Assembly (NCBI RefSeq): GCF_022482905.1
Contig: NZ_JAKVOI010000001.1
Location: 3,287,958-3,351,957 of the forward strand
DNA length: 64,000 nt
Direction: 5' to 3'
Origin: Clostridium sp.
GTDB taxonomy: Bacteria > Bacillota > Clostridia > Clostridiales > Clostridiaceae
Shown here: one piece after another, positions 55,135 through 64,000 of the stretch
How positions within the stretch are numbered: position 1 is the first letter of the stretch
How the letters are laid out: every line of letters begins with the position of its first letter
The notes under the pieces: generated by a model
The model's database searches: none
Told to the model about the DNA's origin: nothing
Seen by the model: only the letters and a program-made list of their open reading frames with translations
Position numbers and translations under genes: made by a program

Positions 55135-57270
55135 TTATTGTACAGTATCTTTGAGATCATATAATGTTTGGGACTCCATTCCCATTCTATTGTCAGAACT
55201 ATTTCCCTGCGAATTTTTTTCTGAAGTTTCGCTCCACTCGCTTTGATCGACTTTTTTGCCATTTTTCTGAACCCAGGACATAATATCATTTGATTCTCTT
55301 CCGCCCATTCCTCCTCCTGAGAGAACATATCTGACTTCACCTTTTTTAACGAGCTCCTTGAACTGACTTAAGGTCAATATCTTGTCGGAACCTGAGAATC
55401 CACCAAGTGCCATTACACTTTGACCGCTTTCAAGTATTATGCTCTGGGCTGTATTTGAACTGGATACAACAAGGGCATATTTTACATTGGAAGCATTGGA
55501 CTTGAGAAATTTTACAAGTTTGCTGTTTTTGCTGCTGTTTATTCCACTGCCATTTCGGCCCATCATAGGATTTTGGGAATTGCCGCTTGACAGAAGTTCA
55601 AGCCCGGCTGCAGGTATTGTTCCGCTGACTGCATGATTTATAGCAGCTGAAGACCCTATTGCAGGTGTAATCAGAATTCCTGCAAGTGCAACTGCAGTAA
55701 GTATTTCAGTAAAGATTTCTTTCTTTATCAGTTTCAATATTATAAGCAGTGCAGAGGAAATAAAACACATTACTACAGCAGCCGTAATTATTATTCTTAT
55801 TGTAGAAGATATACTGCTTGTGAAGTATGAAAGCATAACAAGGTGTACGATACCTTCCATAATAAAACTTAGAGGAAGCAGCCATGCTTTTATGCCTCCA
55901 TTTTTGTACAGTTTCCACATTGACGTTATTCCAATTCCTGACAGCGCTGCAATTGGAGGAGCCATCATAGTCAGATAATAAGGATGGAATAATCCAGTTG
56001 TATAGCTGAAATATATGAATTCAGGCAGCAGCCATAAAATCCATAATGCCAGATCCAGTTTTTTTCTGCTGTCTAACGGTAGACGAAATTTTTCTAACAT
56101 TAATGAAGCTATAAATCCCAAGATGGCCAGTGGGATGAACCAGACTATCTGATCAGACAAAACATTTTTCGAGAATAATCTTGTGATACCCGCTGGAGTT
56201 TGACCTCCAAAAGTTCCGGAAAGACCTGAAGAACCGCCAGGACCACCCTGTCCTTTAAAAGATCTATTTTGGAAACCATTTTTTGCATAAGAATCAGGAC
56301 TTTGTCCTGGAAATCCCTGTCCGCCATTAGGAGGCTGCATATTTTGTGAAAATTGAGAGGAACCATTACCTGAATTAGTTCCATTGCCGTTAGATGCTGG
56401 TCTTTCAAAGTTTCTAAATTTTTCATTGCCAGAATTTCCATTGTTTCTCCCTGGGGTTCCACCAGGCCCCATTCCTCCATTTGAACTGCCCAGCCTTTCA
56501 AGGCCGTTATGACCGAATATTAGCTCCATCACAGTATTGTTTGAGCTGCTGCCAACGAAAGGCCTGTTCTGCGATGGAATCATGTCAACTACAAAAGCCC
56601 AGGACAGTGACACAACAGCAAGTACAACTGTTCCTGCTATCAAATGGAGTATCTTCTTCTTTACAGGTGCAGCTGATGATATTAAATAGGTTATATATAT
56701 AGCAGGACCTACCATATAAGCTTCCAGCATTTTTATATTGAATCCTATGCCTACAAGCACAAGACTTATTATCAAATACTTGAATTTGCCTTTTTCTGCT
56801 GCTTTGGATAAAAACATGCATGCAAACAGTAAAGTCATAACCAAAAGATTATCTACAGTATTATTCCTGCTTGCAGCAACAAAAACGGGTGTTACAGCAA
56901 GGCATAGGGCAGATATTATTCCGGCAGCAGTTCCAAAGGATCTTTTAACCATATAGTATAATACTCCCACCGATATAACTCCAGCAAGTGCCTGGGGAAG
57001 AATTATGCTGATTCCACTGAATCCAAATATTTTTGCAGATATGGTCTGTACCCAAAATCCCAGAGGTGGTTTGTCTATGGATACGAAACCTGCAGGATCA
57101 AAAGATACGAAAAAAAAGTTTTTAAAGTTCATCAGCATACTTTTTACTCCGGAAGCATAATACTCATTTCCATAATTCTCTATAGACAGATTTGCAAAGT
57201 TAAGTATTGCTGATAACAACAGTATTGCGGTTATCGCAATCTTTTCTTTTGTAAATTTTATTTTTTTCAT
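55135..57270 (-). CDS. GT39-type (GT-C) membrane glycosyltransferase, YkcB-like
   Basis: 711 residues from ATG 57270, which follows AAGGAGG; an earlier in-frame start at 57297 overlaps the upstream gene. Seen: FVSFDPAGFVSIDKPPLGFW (first extracytoplasmic loop with the family Asp), about 11 transmembrane segments, and a C-terminal soluble domain (about 590-711). An unusual Gly/Asn/Gln-rich loop (about residues 258-360) interrupts the hydrophobic core. Predicted to transfer a sugar from a polyprenyl-phosphate donor onto an envelope polymer or protein outside the membrane. Confidence 0.85.
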   Translation of the reverse strand: MKKIKFTKEKIAITAILLLSAILNFANLSIENYGNEYYASGVKSMLMNFKNFFFVSFDPAGFVSIDKPPLGFWVQTISAKIFGFSGISIILPQALAGVISVGVLYYMVKRSFGTAAGIISALCLAVTPVFVAASRNNTVDNLLVMTLLFACMFLSKAAEKGKFKYLIISLVLVGIGFNIKMLEAYMVGPAIYITYLISSAAPVKKKILHLIAGTVVLAVVSLSWAFVVDMIPSQNRPFVGSSSNNTVMELIFGHNGLERLGSSNGGMGPGGTPGRNNGNSGNEKFRNFERPASNGNGTNSGNGSSQFSQNMQPPNGGQGFPGQSPDSYAKNGFQNRSFKGQGGPGGSSGLSGTFGGQTPAGITRLFSKNVLSDQIVWFIPLAILGFIASLMLEKFRLPLDSRKKLDLALWILWLLPEFIYFSYTTGLFHPYYLTMMAPPIAALSGIGITSMWKLYKNGGIKAWLLPLSFIMEGIVHLVMLSYFTSSISSTIRIIITAAVVMCFISSALLIILKLIKKEIFTEILTAVALAGILITPAIGSSAAINHAVSGTIPAAGLELLSSGNSQNPMMGRNGSGINSSKNSKLVKFLKSNASNVKYALVVSSSNTAQSIILESGQSVMALGGFSGSDKILTLSQFKELVKKGEVRYVLSGGGMGGRESNDIMSWVQKNGKKVDQSEWSETSEKNSQGNSSDNRMGMESQTLYDLKDTVQ

Positions 57271-57281
57271 AACTTTCCTCC

Positions 57282-57701
57282 TTAGTTGAAAACCCAAATC
57301 TTATACAATATGAAATTTACTGCCTGGGCCATAAGTGTTACAATTATTTTTGCCAGGTATATATTTGAATTAAAATTGCTTATCAGTATTTTCATAAAAA
57401 CCAATGTAACAGAAAGGGAAATTATATTGACTACTGTAAATTGAAATAATTCATAATATAGTTTTTTCCTGGAGTTGCCTGCTTCAAAGGTCCATTTTTT
57501 ATTAAATATGAAGCTATTTGCTATACCAAAGCTGTAGCCTATAATTTGGCTTATTGTGTAATATAAACCTATTATGCTTTGGCATATTGTAAAGACAATA
57601 AAATCTATAAGTGTATTAAGTATTCCTGTTGCAGAAAAACGACTTAATAGTTTGAGTCTGCCGTTGAAAATGAAATCCATTGTCTTAGTTAGAGAATTCA
57701 T
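57282..57701 (-). CDS. GtrA-family membrane protein (polyprenyl-phosphate-sugar flippase)
   Basis: 139 residues, four hydrophobic segments, with the family stretch RFSATGILNTLIDFIVF and GYSFGIANSFIFNKKWTF. ATG 57701 is preferred over GTG 57710 because AAGGA is well spaced from it. Overlaps the end of the GT2 gene by 17 bp. Thought to flip the glycosyl-phosphate lipid made by the GT2 enzyme to the outer face for the GT39 enzyme. Confidence 0.87.
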   Translation of the reverse strand: MNSLTKTMDFIFNGRLKLLSRFSATGILNTLIDFIVFTICQSIIGLYYTISQIIGYSFGIANSFIFNKKWTFEAGNSRKKLYYELFQFTVVNIISLSVTLVFMKILISNFNSNIYLAKIIVTLMAQAVNFILYKIWVFN

Positions 57702-58653
57702 TTTTATCACGTTCCTTATTTTTATTTATTATACTTTCAATAATATAATTTGGACGATTTTTGCTTTCGTCAAAAATTCTCCCTATATATTGCCCTATTA
57801 TACCAATGCACGCAAGTATAATGCCAAACATTATAAAATCAATTCCTATAATGAGTCCGAAATTTATTATGCCAGTATTGTCGGACATATGCTTTATAAT
57901 AATTACGATTAAACAGATTATTCCTATAAATAAAGAAATACAGCCTAAATATCCTGAAAGCAGCAGAGGCTTGTATGAGAAAGATGTTATTCCATCAAGG
58001 GCAAGTTTGAGCATTTTTTTAAGGGGATATTTGCTGTCGCCTGCAAGTCTTTCATGTCTTATAAACTCTACTGATGTCTGCCTGTATCCAACCCAGCTTA
58101 CAAGGCCTCTTACATATCTATTTCTTTCAGGCAATGATTTTAGAGTATCACATACTTTTCGGTCTATAAGCCTGAAATCGCCAGTATCTACAGGAATTTT
58201 TATACTTGTAATACTGTCCAGCAACCTGTAAAATGTCTTTGCTGTAAGTTTTTTAAAAAAGGTTTCCCCTTTTCTTTGGGCCCTTTTCCCATAAACTACA
58301 TCATAGCCTTCCTTCCATTTTTCAATCATCCGTAAAATAACATCCGGAGGATCCTGAAGATCTGCATCTATTACCACGATTGCTTCCCCGGAAGCATATT
58401 CCATTCCAGCGGTTATTGCACATTGGTGTCCAAAATTTCGCGAAAAATTGATAAGCTCTATATTTTTATCTTTGCGGCATATTTTTTCTGTCTTGATTCT
58501 CGTTCCATCCGAACTTCCATCATTTATAAATATGATTTCGTAATCTTCACCTGTAGAATCCATTACTGATTTCAATTGTGAATAAGTTTCTTCAATTACA
58601 AGTTCTTCGTTGTATAAAGGAACTACTATGGAATAAATTATATCGTCATTCAT
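57685..58653 (-). CDS. GT2 polyprenyl-phosphate glycosyltransferase (DPM1/CsbB-like)
   Basis: 322 residues: N-terminal GT-A fold with VVPLYNEELVIEETY, FINDGSSDGTR and the donor/metal DxD in VVIDADLQDPPDVI, then DTGDFRLIDRKV, and two C-terminal transmembrane helices (about 230-295). Start chosen at 58653 with GAGGTG upstream. Makes a lipid-phosphate sugar from a nucleotide sugar. With GtrA and the GT39 protein it forms a three-component glycosylation system. Confidence 0.9.
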   Translation of the reverse strand: MNDDIIYSIVVPLYNEELVIEETYSQLKSVMDSTGEDYEIIFINDGSSDGTRIKTEKICRKDKNIELINFSRNFGHQCAITAGMEYASGEAIVVIDADLQDPPDVILRMIEKWKEGYDVVYGKRAQRKGETFFKKLTAKTFYRLLDSITSIKIPVDTGDFRLIDRKVCDTLKSLPERNRYVRGLVSWVGYRQTSVEFIRHERLAGDSKYPLKKMLKLALDGITSFSYKPLLLSGYLGCISLFIGIICLIVIIIKHMSDNTGIINFGLIIGIDFIMFGIILACIGIIGQYIGRIFDESKNRPNYIIESIINKNKERDKNEFSN

Positions 58654-58706
58654 TTTAGTCACCTCGATTTGATTATTAATTATATATATTATTTTGGGAG
58701 TTGAAC

Positions 58707-58739
58707 CTTAAAAAATACTTAAAAAATACTTAAAAAAAT
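58707..58739. promoter_or_regulatory. Three tandem 11-bp repeats, probable response-regulator site
   Basis: CTTAAAAAATA (58707-58717), CTTAAAAAATA (58718-58728) and CTTAAAAAAAT (58729-58739) lie in the 157-bp gap between the GT2 gene and the divergent two-component genes. An 11-bp period is typical of OmpR/PhoB-type regulator sites. Confidence 0.6.
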
Positions 58740-58810
58740 GAACAATAAATGTAAATTAAATTTAAACACTGCAATTTATAATATATAATTTATAATAGGA
58801 GGTAAAGTTT

Positions 58811-59488
58811 ATGAGATTACTTTTGATTGAAGATGAAATTATGCTTTCTGATGCACTTGCATACATTCTTAGAAAGAATAATTATAATGTGGATGTTGCC
58901 AATGATGGAATTGAGGGCCAGGAAATGGCTGAAACAGAAATATACGACATAATAATACTCGACAGGATGCTTCCAGGAAAAGATGGACTGGATATTCTGA
59001 AAGGATTGAGGAAGAAGGGAATTGAAATTCCGGTAATCATACTTACGGCTATGGATTCTGTTGAAAATAGAGTGGAAGGTTTGGATAATGGAGCGGATGA
59101 TTATCTTATAAAACCTTTTTCCAAGGAGGAACTTCTTGCAAGGATAAGAGCACTTGGAAGGAGAAACATGAATTATATCCAGGATGGAAATATTAAATTG
59201 AATTCTTTGTTATTTGATCCGCTTAAAGGAGAAATTGAGTATAATGAGAACAAGGTAAAGCTCACTTCTAAAGAATCTCAGCTTTTGGAACTATTAGCGA
59301 GGAATAAAAATCAGGTTATAACCAGGGATCAGATATTGGATAGAGTATGGGGAATTGATTCTGATATAGAAATGAACAATAATATTGAGGTATATTTTTC
59401 ACACCTGAGAAAAAAACTCAAGTGCATAAAAAGTGGTGTTGTTATAGAAACAGTTAGAGGTGTAGGATATTGTTTAAAAGAGATTTGA
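58811..59488 (+). CDS. OmpR/PhoB-family response regulator
   Basis: 225 residues: receiver domain (1-120) with acidic EDE at 7-9, phospho-Asp in IIILDRMLPGKDG, Thr in VIILTAMD and Lys in DDYLIKPFS; then a winged-helix output domain (about 128-222) with LTSKESQLLELLARNKNQVI and ETVRGVGYCLKE. Stop 3 bp before the kinase ATG. Divergent from the glycosylation cassette, which it may control. Confidence 0.93.
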   Translation: MRLLLIEDEIMLSDALAYILRKNNYNVDVANDGIEGQEMAETEIYDIIILDRMLPGKDGLDILKGLRKKGIEIPVIILTAMDSVENRVEGLDNGADDYLIKPFSKEELLARIRALGRRNMNYIQDGNIKLNSLLFDPLKGEIEYNENKVKLTSKESQLLELLARNKNQVITRDQILDRVWGIDSDIEMNNNIEVYFSHLRKKLKCIKSGVVIETVRGVGYCLKEI

Positions 59489-59490
59489 CT

Positions 59491-60708
59491 ATGTTCCGCA
59501 AATTAAAATTAGAGCTCATTTTAATTAATTTGATATTAACCGGGCTTGTACTTATTACTATATTTTCAGGTATATATATTTTAATGCAGAGAAGTTTTGA
59601 TAATTCAGCCTATATGAGAATGTCTAAGACGGCCCACATGGGGAATATACCTCCATTAATGGAGCCTCCTCCAGAGAAAAGACTTAATTCGTCAGAAGAT
59701 TTCTTTATAAAAGTAGATGGAAATGGAAACATCATAGATATGTCTTTGAATTCCACATTGTCAAAAACAGAATCACAAAGTTTAGTAAAGAAAGTGTTTG
59801 ATATGGAGGAAGACAAGGGTACTGTAAATTATAATGATATTGCCCTGAGATATATCAAGGTTCCTAAAAGTTATGGGTTTATTGTAGTACTCCTGGATAA
59901 ATCTGTTGATAGTGAAGTGCTGAGACGTCTGATAATTATATCTGCAGTAATATGTATTATAAGTCTTGTACTTGTATTTATAATAAGTTTATTTCTCGCC
60001 AATATATCACTTAAACCTGTGATAGGTGCATGGGAGAAGCAGAAGGCTTTTGTTGCCGATGCATCTCATGAACTCAGAACGCCGCTTGCAGTTATTACTA
60101 CAAACCTTGATATAGTTCTTGACAATGATGATGAGCTGGTATCAGGTCAGAAAAAATGGTTGGGGAATATTAAATTGGAAACGGACAGGATGACCAAACT
60201 CATAGAGAGTCTTTTGTTTCTTGCAAGATCTGATTCCAATAAGAGTCAGGTTTCATTTATGAAATTTGATTTAAGTAATGCTGTTATAAAATCAGTAGTC
60301 CCATTTGAAGCAGTCTGCATAAAAAATGGAATAAACCTTAAATCCAATATTGAACCTGACATAATTTTTATGGGAAATGAAGGACGAATTAAGCAGCTTA
60401 TAGCTATCTTGATTGATAATTCGCTAAAACATACTCCGGAAGGAGGCTCGATAAAGGTTAAAGTACATAGAGTTAAAAATGGAATCGAAATATTGGTATC
60501 TGATACTGGAGAGGGAATACCCGAAAATCATCTAAACAAGATTTTTGACAGGTTTTATAAGGTCGACAAATCAAGAGCCAAAAGAGAAGGTAATTTTGGA
60601 CTTGGGTTGGCAATTGCAAAGACAATAGTTGAGGAACACAGGGGTAATATAAGTGTATCAAGCACTGTGGGAAAGGGATCCACGTTTAGAATTGTGTTTG
60701 TAAATTAA
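59491..60708 (+). CDS. Membrane sensor histidine kinase
   Basis: 405 residues from ATG 59491; a TTG at 59470 in frame overlaps the response regulator. Two transmembrane helices (about 8-30 and 148-172) bracket an extracellular domain of about 115 residues with a Pro-rich stretch (PPLMEPPPEKRL). HisKA motif VADASHELRTPLAVI (phospho-His), then HATPase motifs LIDNSLKHTPEGG, DTGEGIP and FGLGLAIAKTIVEEH. No HAMP domain is obvious. Signal unknown, probably envelope-related given the context. Confidence 0.92.
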   Translation: MFRKLKLELILINLILTGLVLITIFSGIYILMQRSFDNSAYMRMSKTAHMGNIPPLMEPPPEKRLNSSEDFFIKVDGNGNIIDMSLNSTLSKTESQSLVKKVFDMEEDKGTVNYNDIALRYIKVPKSYGFIVVLLDKSVDSEVLRRLIIISAVICIISLVLVFIISLFLANISLKPVIGAWEKQKAFVADASHELRTPLAVITTNLDIVLDNDDELVSGQKKWLGNIKLETDRMTKLIESLLFLARSDSNKSQVSFMKFDLSNAVIKSVVPFEAVCIKNGINLKSNIEPDIIFMGNEGRIKQLIAILIDNSLKHTPEGGSIKVKVHRVKNGIEILVSDTGEGIPENHLNKIFDRFYKVDKSRAKREGNFGLGLAIAKTIVEEHRGNISVSSTVGKGSTFRIVFVN

Positions 60709-60722
60709 AAATAACTTGGCAG

Positions 60723-60776
60723 AGAGTGTGCATCTGCCAGATGCTGAAGAGACATCTGGTAAATGCAGGCTCTTTT
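60723..60776 (+). terminator. Intrinsic terminator after the histidine kinase
   Basis: Interrupted stem: GAG and TGCAT (60729-60733), CCAGATG (60737-60743), loop, CATCTGG (60753-60759), ATGCA (60763-60767), CTC, then TTTT. The rest of the gap up to 60951 shows no clear promoter or operator to me. Confidence 0.7.
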
Positions 60777-60951
60777 ATCATGGCCTGATTTTGACAATAA
60801 GTAAAGCTTTTCTGGACAGTGTGATAACGATTAAGCTGCTATATAATTTTATTAAGGAAGAAGAACATAAAATATATGAATTTTGGTTAGTATAATTCAG
60901 AGTATGTTTATTAATAAGGCAATTAATAAATTTTAGCAAGGAGATACAGAT

Positions 60952-62349
60952 ATGGAATATTATTTGGGCATAGATATTGGTGCCTCAAGTGGAAGGCATA
61001 TTTTAGGCCATGTGGAAAATGGAAAATTAAAGATTGAAGAAATTTATAGATTTGAAAATGGAATAGGCAAAATAAATGATGAATACTGCTGGGATATTGA
61101 AAATTTGTTCAATGAAGTTAAAAATGGCATAAAAAGATGTCGGGAAATAGGTAAAATTCCAAAGAGCATAGGAATAGATACATGGGGTGTGGATTTTGTA
61201 CTGCTTGATGAAAAGGATAAAGTGATAGGAAATGCAGTATCCTATAGAGATAATAGGACAGAGGGGTTTATGGAAAAAGCCTTTGAAAAGATACCAAAGG
61301 ATATGCTGTACTTGTATACTGGAATTCAATTTCAAAGATTTAATACCTTATACCAGTTACTTTCTATAAAAGAGAAACACAAGGATTATCTAGAAAAAGC
61401 AAAGACATTTTTGATGATACCTGATTATTTGAATTTCCTGTTAACCGGGAAAAAGACAGCAGAATATACAAATGCTTCCACCACCCAGCTTTTGAATTCT
61501 TTTGATAGAACGTGGGATGACAAGATTTTGAATACTTTTGGTATAAATAAAAGTATTTTTCAAGAAATAAGACTGCCTAAAACAAAATTAGGCAATTTAA
61601 GAAATGAACTGGTAGATGAATTTGGTTTTGACACGGAGGTTATTTTAGTGGCATCTCATGATACAGGATCAGCTTTTATAGCTTCAGTTTGCAATGATGA
61701 TGAAAGCATATTTTTAAGTTCCGGAACATGGTCCTTGATTGGTGTTGAAAATCGTTTCCCGATATGTGTTCCTCAAGCCATGAACTACAATTTTACCAAT
61801 GAGGGAGGAATAGATTATAGATACAGATTCTTAAAAAATATAATGGGGCTTTGGATTATTCAAGAAGTTAGAAGAAATCTTGACAATAAATATTCTTTTG
61901 CAGAAATTGCGGATTTGGCAAGAGATTATATGGACTTTCCTTCAATAATTGATGTAGATGATGACAGATTTTTGAAACCTGAAAATATGATCCAGGAAAT
62001 TAAAAACCATTGTATTGAAACAAATCAAAAGGTCCCGGAAGAAGTTGGGGAGATTGCAATTTGTGTCTTTAACAGTTTGGCTTATAGTTATAAAAGTTCA
62101 GTTGAATCTCTTGAAGAGATATTTGAAAAACCATTCAAAAAAATAAATATCTTTGGTGGGGGATGCAAAAATGATTTATTAAATGAAATAGTTGCAAAGG
62201 TTACCGGAAAAACGGTATTTGCCGGTCCATCAGAAGCAACAGCTATAGGTAATATTTCAGCTCAGCTGCTAAGCTCAGGAGCATGCAAAGATCTGGGCGA
62301 GGTAAGAAAATTGATAGGTAATTCTTTCAATATCAAAGAATTTAAATAA
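60952..62349 (+). CDS. rhaB: Rhamnulokinase
   Basis: 465-residue FGGY-type sugar kinase. N-terminal GIDIGASSGRHILGHVENGKL, GIDTWGVDFVLLDEKDKVIG, SYRDNRTEGFMEKAF, SHDTGSAFIA with the catalytic Asp, SSGTWSLIGVE and NIFGGGCKNDLLNEI match rhamnulokinase. Phosphorylates L-rhamnulose. First visible gene of the rhaB-rhaA-rhaD operon, with AAGGAG before the ATG. Confidence 0.93.
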   Translation: MEYYLGIDIGASSGRHILGHVENGKLKIEEIYRFENGIGKINDEYCWDIENLFNEVKNGIKRCREIGKIPKSIGIDTWGVDFVLLDEKDKVIGNAVSYRDNRTEGFMEKAFEKIPKDMLYLYTGIQFQRFNTLYQLLSIKEKHKDYLEKAKTFLMIPDYLNFLLTGKKTAEYTNASTTQLLNSFDRTWDDKILNTFGINKSIFQEIRLPKTKLGNLRNELVDEFGFDTEVILVASHDTGSAFIASVCNDDESIFLSSGTWSLIGVENRFPICVPQAMNYNFTNEGGIDYRYRFLKNIMGLWIIQEVRRNLDNKYSFAEIADLARDYMDFPSIIDVDDDRFLKPENMIQEIKNHCIETNQKVPEEVGEIAICVFNSLAYSYKSSVESLEEIFEKPFKKINIFGGGCKNDLLNEIVAKVTGKTVFAGPSEATAIGNISAQLLSSGACKDLGEVRKLIGNSFNIKEFK

Positions 62350-62369
62350 ATTAAAGTGAGGTAAAGCAA

Positions 62370-63626
62370 ATGAGTGTTAAAGAAAAATATGAATTGGCAA
62401 AAAAGGAATATGAAAGATGGGGAATAGATGTCGACAAGGCTTTGGAAGAACTTAAAAAAGTTAGAATATCCATACACTGTTGGCAGGGTGATGATATTGC
62501 AGGATTTGAGGTGGATCAGAAGGAACTGTCTGGAGGAATTGCTGCTACGGGAAATTATCCTGGAAAGGCAAGAAATCCAGAGGAGCTTAGAAAAGATCTG
62601 GATAAAGCATTAAGTCTTATTCCAGGGAAACACAAGGTAAATCTTCATGCCATATATGCTGAAACTGCTGGAAAATTTGTAGAAAGAGATGAAATAAAAC
62701 CTGAGCATTTTGAAAATTGGGTATCCTGGGCAAAGAAAAATGACCTGGGCTTGGATTTCAATCCTACAATATTTTCTCATGACAAAGCAAAAGATGGACT
62801 TACACTTTCCAATCCCGATAAAGAGATTCGTGATTTTTGGATAAGACATTGTATTGCTTCAAGAAAGATTGGAGAGTATTTTGGAAAGGAACTTGGAAAG
62901 ACTTGTCTGACAAACCTTTGGATACCAGATGGTTATAAGGACATTCCAAGTGACAGGCTCGGACCAAGACAGCGTCTGAAAGACTCTTTGGATGAAATAT
63001 TTAAAGAAAAGATAGATAAAAAATATAATTTGGATTCTGTGGAATCAAAAGTTTTTGGAATAGGTGCTGAATCATACACAGTTGGTTCCAGTGAGTTCTA
63101 TCTCAATTATGCAGCAAAAAATGATGTGTTGTGCCTGATGGATACAGGACATTATCATCCAACAGAGGTAGTATCGGACAAAATTTCATCAATGCTTCTG
63201 TTTTCAGACAAAGTTGCCCTTCATGTAAGCAGACCGGTTCGTTGGGACAGTGACCACGTTATAATTCTGGATGATGAACTTAAAGAGCTTGCAAAGGAAA
63301 TAGTAAGGAATAATGCACTTGACAGAGTAATAATAGGTCTTGATTTCTTTGATGCGAGCATCAACAGGGTAGCGGCATGGGTTATCGGTACGAGGAACAT
63401 GATAAAGGCGCTTTTGAATGCAATGCTTCTGCCGAATGAAAAATTGAAGGAACTCCAGAATGAAGAGAACTATACTGACAGACTTGCCCTGCTGGAGGAA
63501 TTCAAAACATATCCGTTTGGTGCCGTATGGGATTACTATTGTGAGATAAACGATGTTCCTGTAAAAGAAAAATGGCTTGATGAAGTAAAAAAATATGAAA
63601 AAGAGGAATTATCAAAAAGGGAGTAG
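62370..63626 (+). CDS. rhaA: L-rhamnose isomerase
   Basis: 418-residue Mn-dependent TIM barrel converting L-rhamnose to L-rhamnulose. Seen: [16 protein letters not shown] near the N-terminus, [59 protein letters not shown] and [16 protein letters not shown] with metal ligands. Standard length. 20 bp after rhaB. Confidence 0.96.
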   Translation: MSVKEKYELAKKEYERWGIDVDKALEELKKVRISIHCWQGDDIAGFEVDQKELSGGIAATGNYPGKARNPEELRKDLDKALSLIPGKHKVNLHAIYAETAGKFVERDEIKPEHFENWVSWAKKNDLGLDFNPTIFSHDKAKDGLTLSNPDKEIRDFWIRHCIASRKIGEYFGKELGKTCLTNLWIPDGYKDIPSDRLGPRQRLKDSLDEIFKEKIDKKYNLDSVESKVFGIGAESYTVGSSEFYLNYAAKNDVLCLMDTGHYHPTEVVSDKISSMLLFSDKVALHVSRPVRWDSDHVIILDDELKELAKEIVRNNALDRVIIGLDFFDASINRVAAWVIGTRNMIKALLNAMLLPNEKLKELQNEENYTDRLALLEEFKTYPFGAVWDYYCEINDVPVKEKWLDEVKKYEKEELSKRE

Positions 63627-63634
63627 TGATAAAA

Positions 63635-64000
63635 GTGAAAGTAGAAGAAGCGGAATTTGTAAAGGACTATATAAAGATAACCTATGATGCCTGGCTCAAG
63701 GGATGGCACGAGCGAAACGGCGGCAACCTGAGCTACAGGATAGCAGAAGACGATGTAGACGGCATAAGAGGGGAACTTGACGAAAGTTCAGAGTTCAAGC
63801 CAATAGGAGTCTCAGTTCCGAATCTTGCAAATGAATATTTTCTTGTAACCGGCAGCGGAAAATACATGAGAAATATAAAACTTGATCCTGAAGCCAATAT
63901 AGGTGTGGTGAAGATAGATGAAAAAGGTGAGAACTACAAGATAGTATGGGGACTTTTAAATGGAGCAAATCCTACCAGTGAGTTTCCATCACATCTCATG
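63635..64000 (+). CDS. rhaD: Rhamnulose-1-phosphate aldolase, 3' end outside window
   Basis: Open frame to the window end with WLKGWHERNGGNLSYRI, FLVTGSGKYMRNI, GLLNGANPTSEFPSHLM, which match the Zn-dependent class II aldolase RhaD (cleaves L-rhamnulose 1-phosphate to DHAP and L-lactaldehyde). GTG 63635 is the likely start (AGGGAG 11 bases upstream); GTG 63626 overlaps the rhaA stop but sits too close to that site. About 122 residues are visible, under half of the protein. Confidence 0.9.
   Translation, partial: MKVEEAEFVKDYIKITYDAWLKGWHERNGGNLSYRIAEDDVDGIRGELDESSEFKPIGVSVPNLANEYFLVTGSGKYMRNIKLDPEANIGVVKIDEKGENYKIVWGLLNGANPTSEFPSHLM

Noticed and set aside
58681-58740. Possible CRISPR-like repeats in AT-rich intergenic DNA
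   Set aside because: Units are 11 bp, contiguous and without spacers; they fit a regulator site instead. No CRISPR array or cas gene is present in the window.

Overview
The window is low-GC Firmicute DNA with densely packed genes, strong Shine-Dalgarno sequences (AGGAGG type), intrinsic terminators and clostridial protein families (secondary alcohol dehydrogenase, Bcd/Etf-type flavoproteins, two sigma-54 activators). It most resembles Clostridium sensu stricto, probably a solvent- or acid-forming species. No rRNA, tRNA or CRISPR array was seen. It is mostly an accessory carbon-metabolism region: sugar-alcohol PTS loci, a large myo-inositol locus, a CoA-linked reductive operon, nucleoside salvage, drug efflux, an envelope glycosylation cassette and the start of a rhamnose operon.

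Layout. (1) 1-4000: 5'-truncated AraM-like dehydrogenase, HAD phosphatase, glucitol-type PTS EIIC and EIIB, then a decayed rpiB/lacAB isomerase. (2) 4070-5724: SAM-I riboswitch, terminator and O-acetylhomoserine sulfhydrylase. (3) 5786-9046: AcoR-type sigma-54 activator and a secondary alcohol dehydrogenase behind a canonical -24/-12 promoter. (4) 9071-26964: myo-inositol catabolism, with an IolR-type repressor, Fe-alcohol dehydrogenase-iolJ-iolC-iolB-iolD, an IolE paralogue, an AraC-controlled Gfo/Idh plus TIM-barrel pair, then iolH-iolE-iolG-iolI-iolB2-iolT. Both iol promoters share one core promoter followed by IolR-like 11-mers. (5) 26986-28030: two insertion-sequence remnants around a MarR gene. 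(6) 28067-36653: GntP permease, crotonase, CoA-transferase, two acyl-CoA dehydrogenases and EtfBA, read from three promoters that carry the same palindrome inside the -35/-10 spacer. (7) 36665-43440: uxaA remnant, MocR regulator with a B3/B4 protein and LysE exporter, then cdd-deoB-pdp. (8) 43470-51190: LevR-type activator, UAS repeats, sigma-54 promoter, mannose-family PTS EIIA-B-C-D, and a second copy of the AraM-like dehydrogenase plus HAD phosphatase. (9) 51336-55036: efflux operon and MarR. (10) 55135-60708: polyprenyl-phosphate-sugar glycosylation cassette divergent from a two-component system. (11) 60952-64000: rhaB, rhaA and the start of rhaD.

How the parts fit (inference). No iolA-type malonate-semialdehyde dehydrogenase lies in the inositol locus; an iron alcohol dehydrogenase leads the operon, so malonate semialdehyde may be reduced to 3-hydroxypropionate. 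The MarR operon has the activities needed to activate a 3-hydroxy acid to its CoA ester, dehydrate it and reduce it with Etf, so the two regions could form an inositol-to-propionate route, although 3-hydroxybutyrate or crotonate are equally possible substrates. The most unusual element is the AraM-like dehydrogenase plus HAD phosphatase pair, present twice and each time attached to a PTS of a different superfamily. This suggests a portable polyol-phosphate or glycerol-forming module whose substrate is not known.
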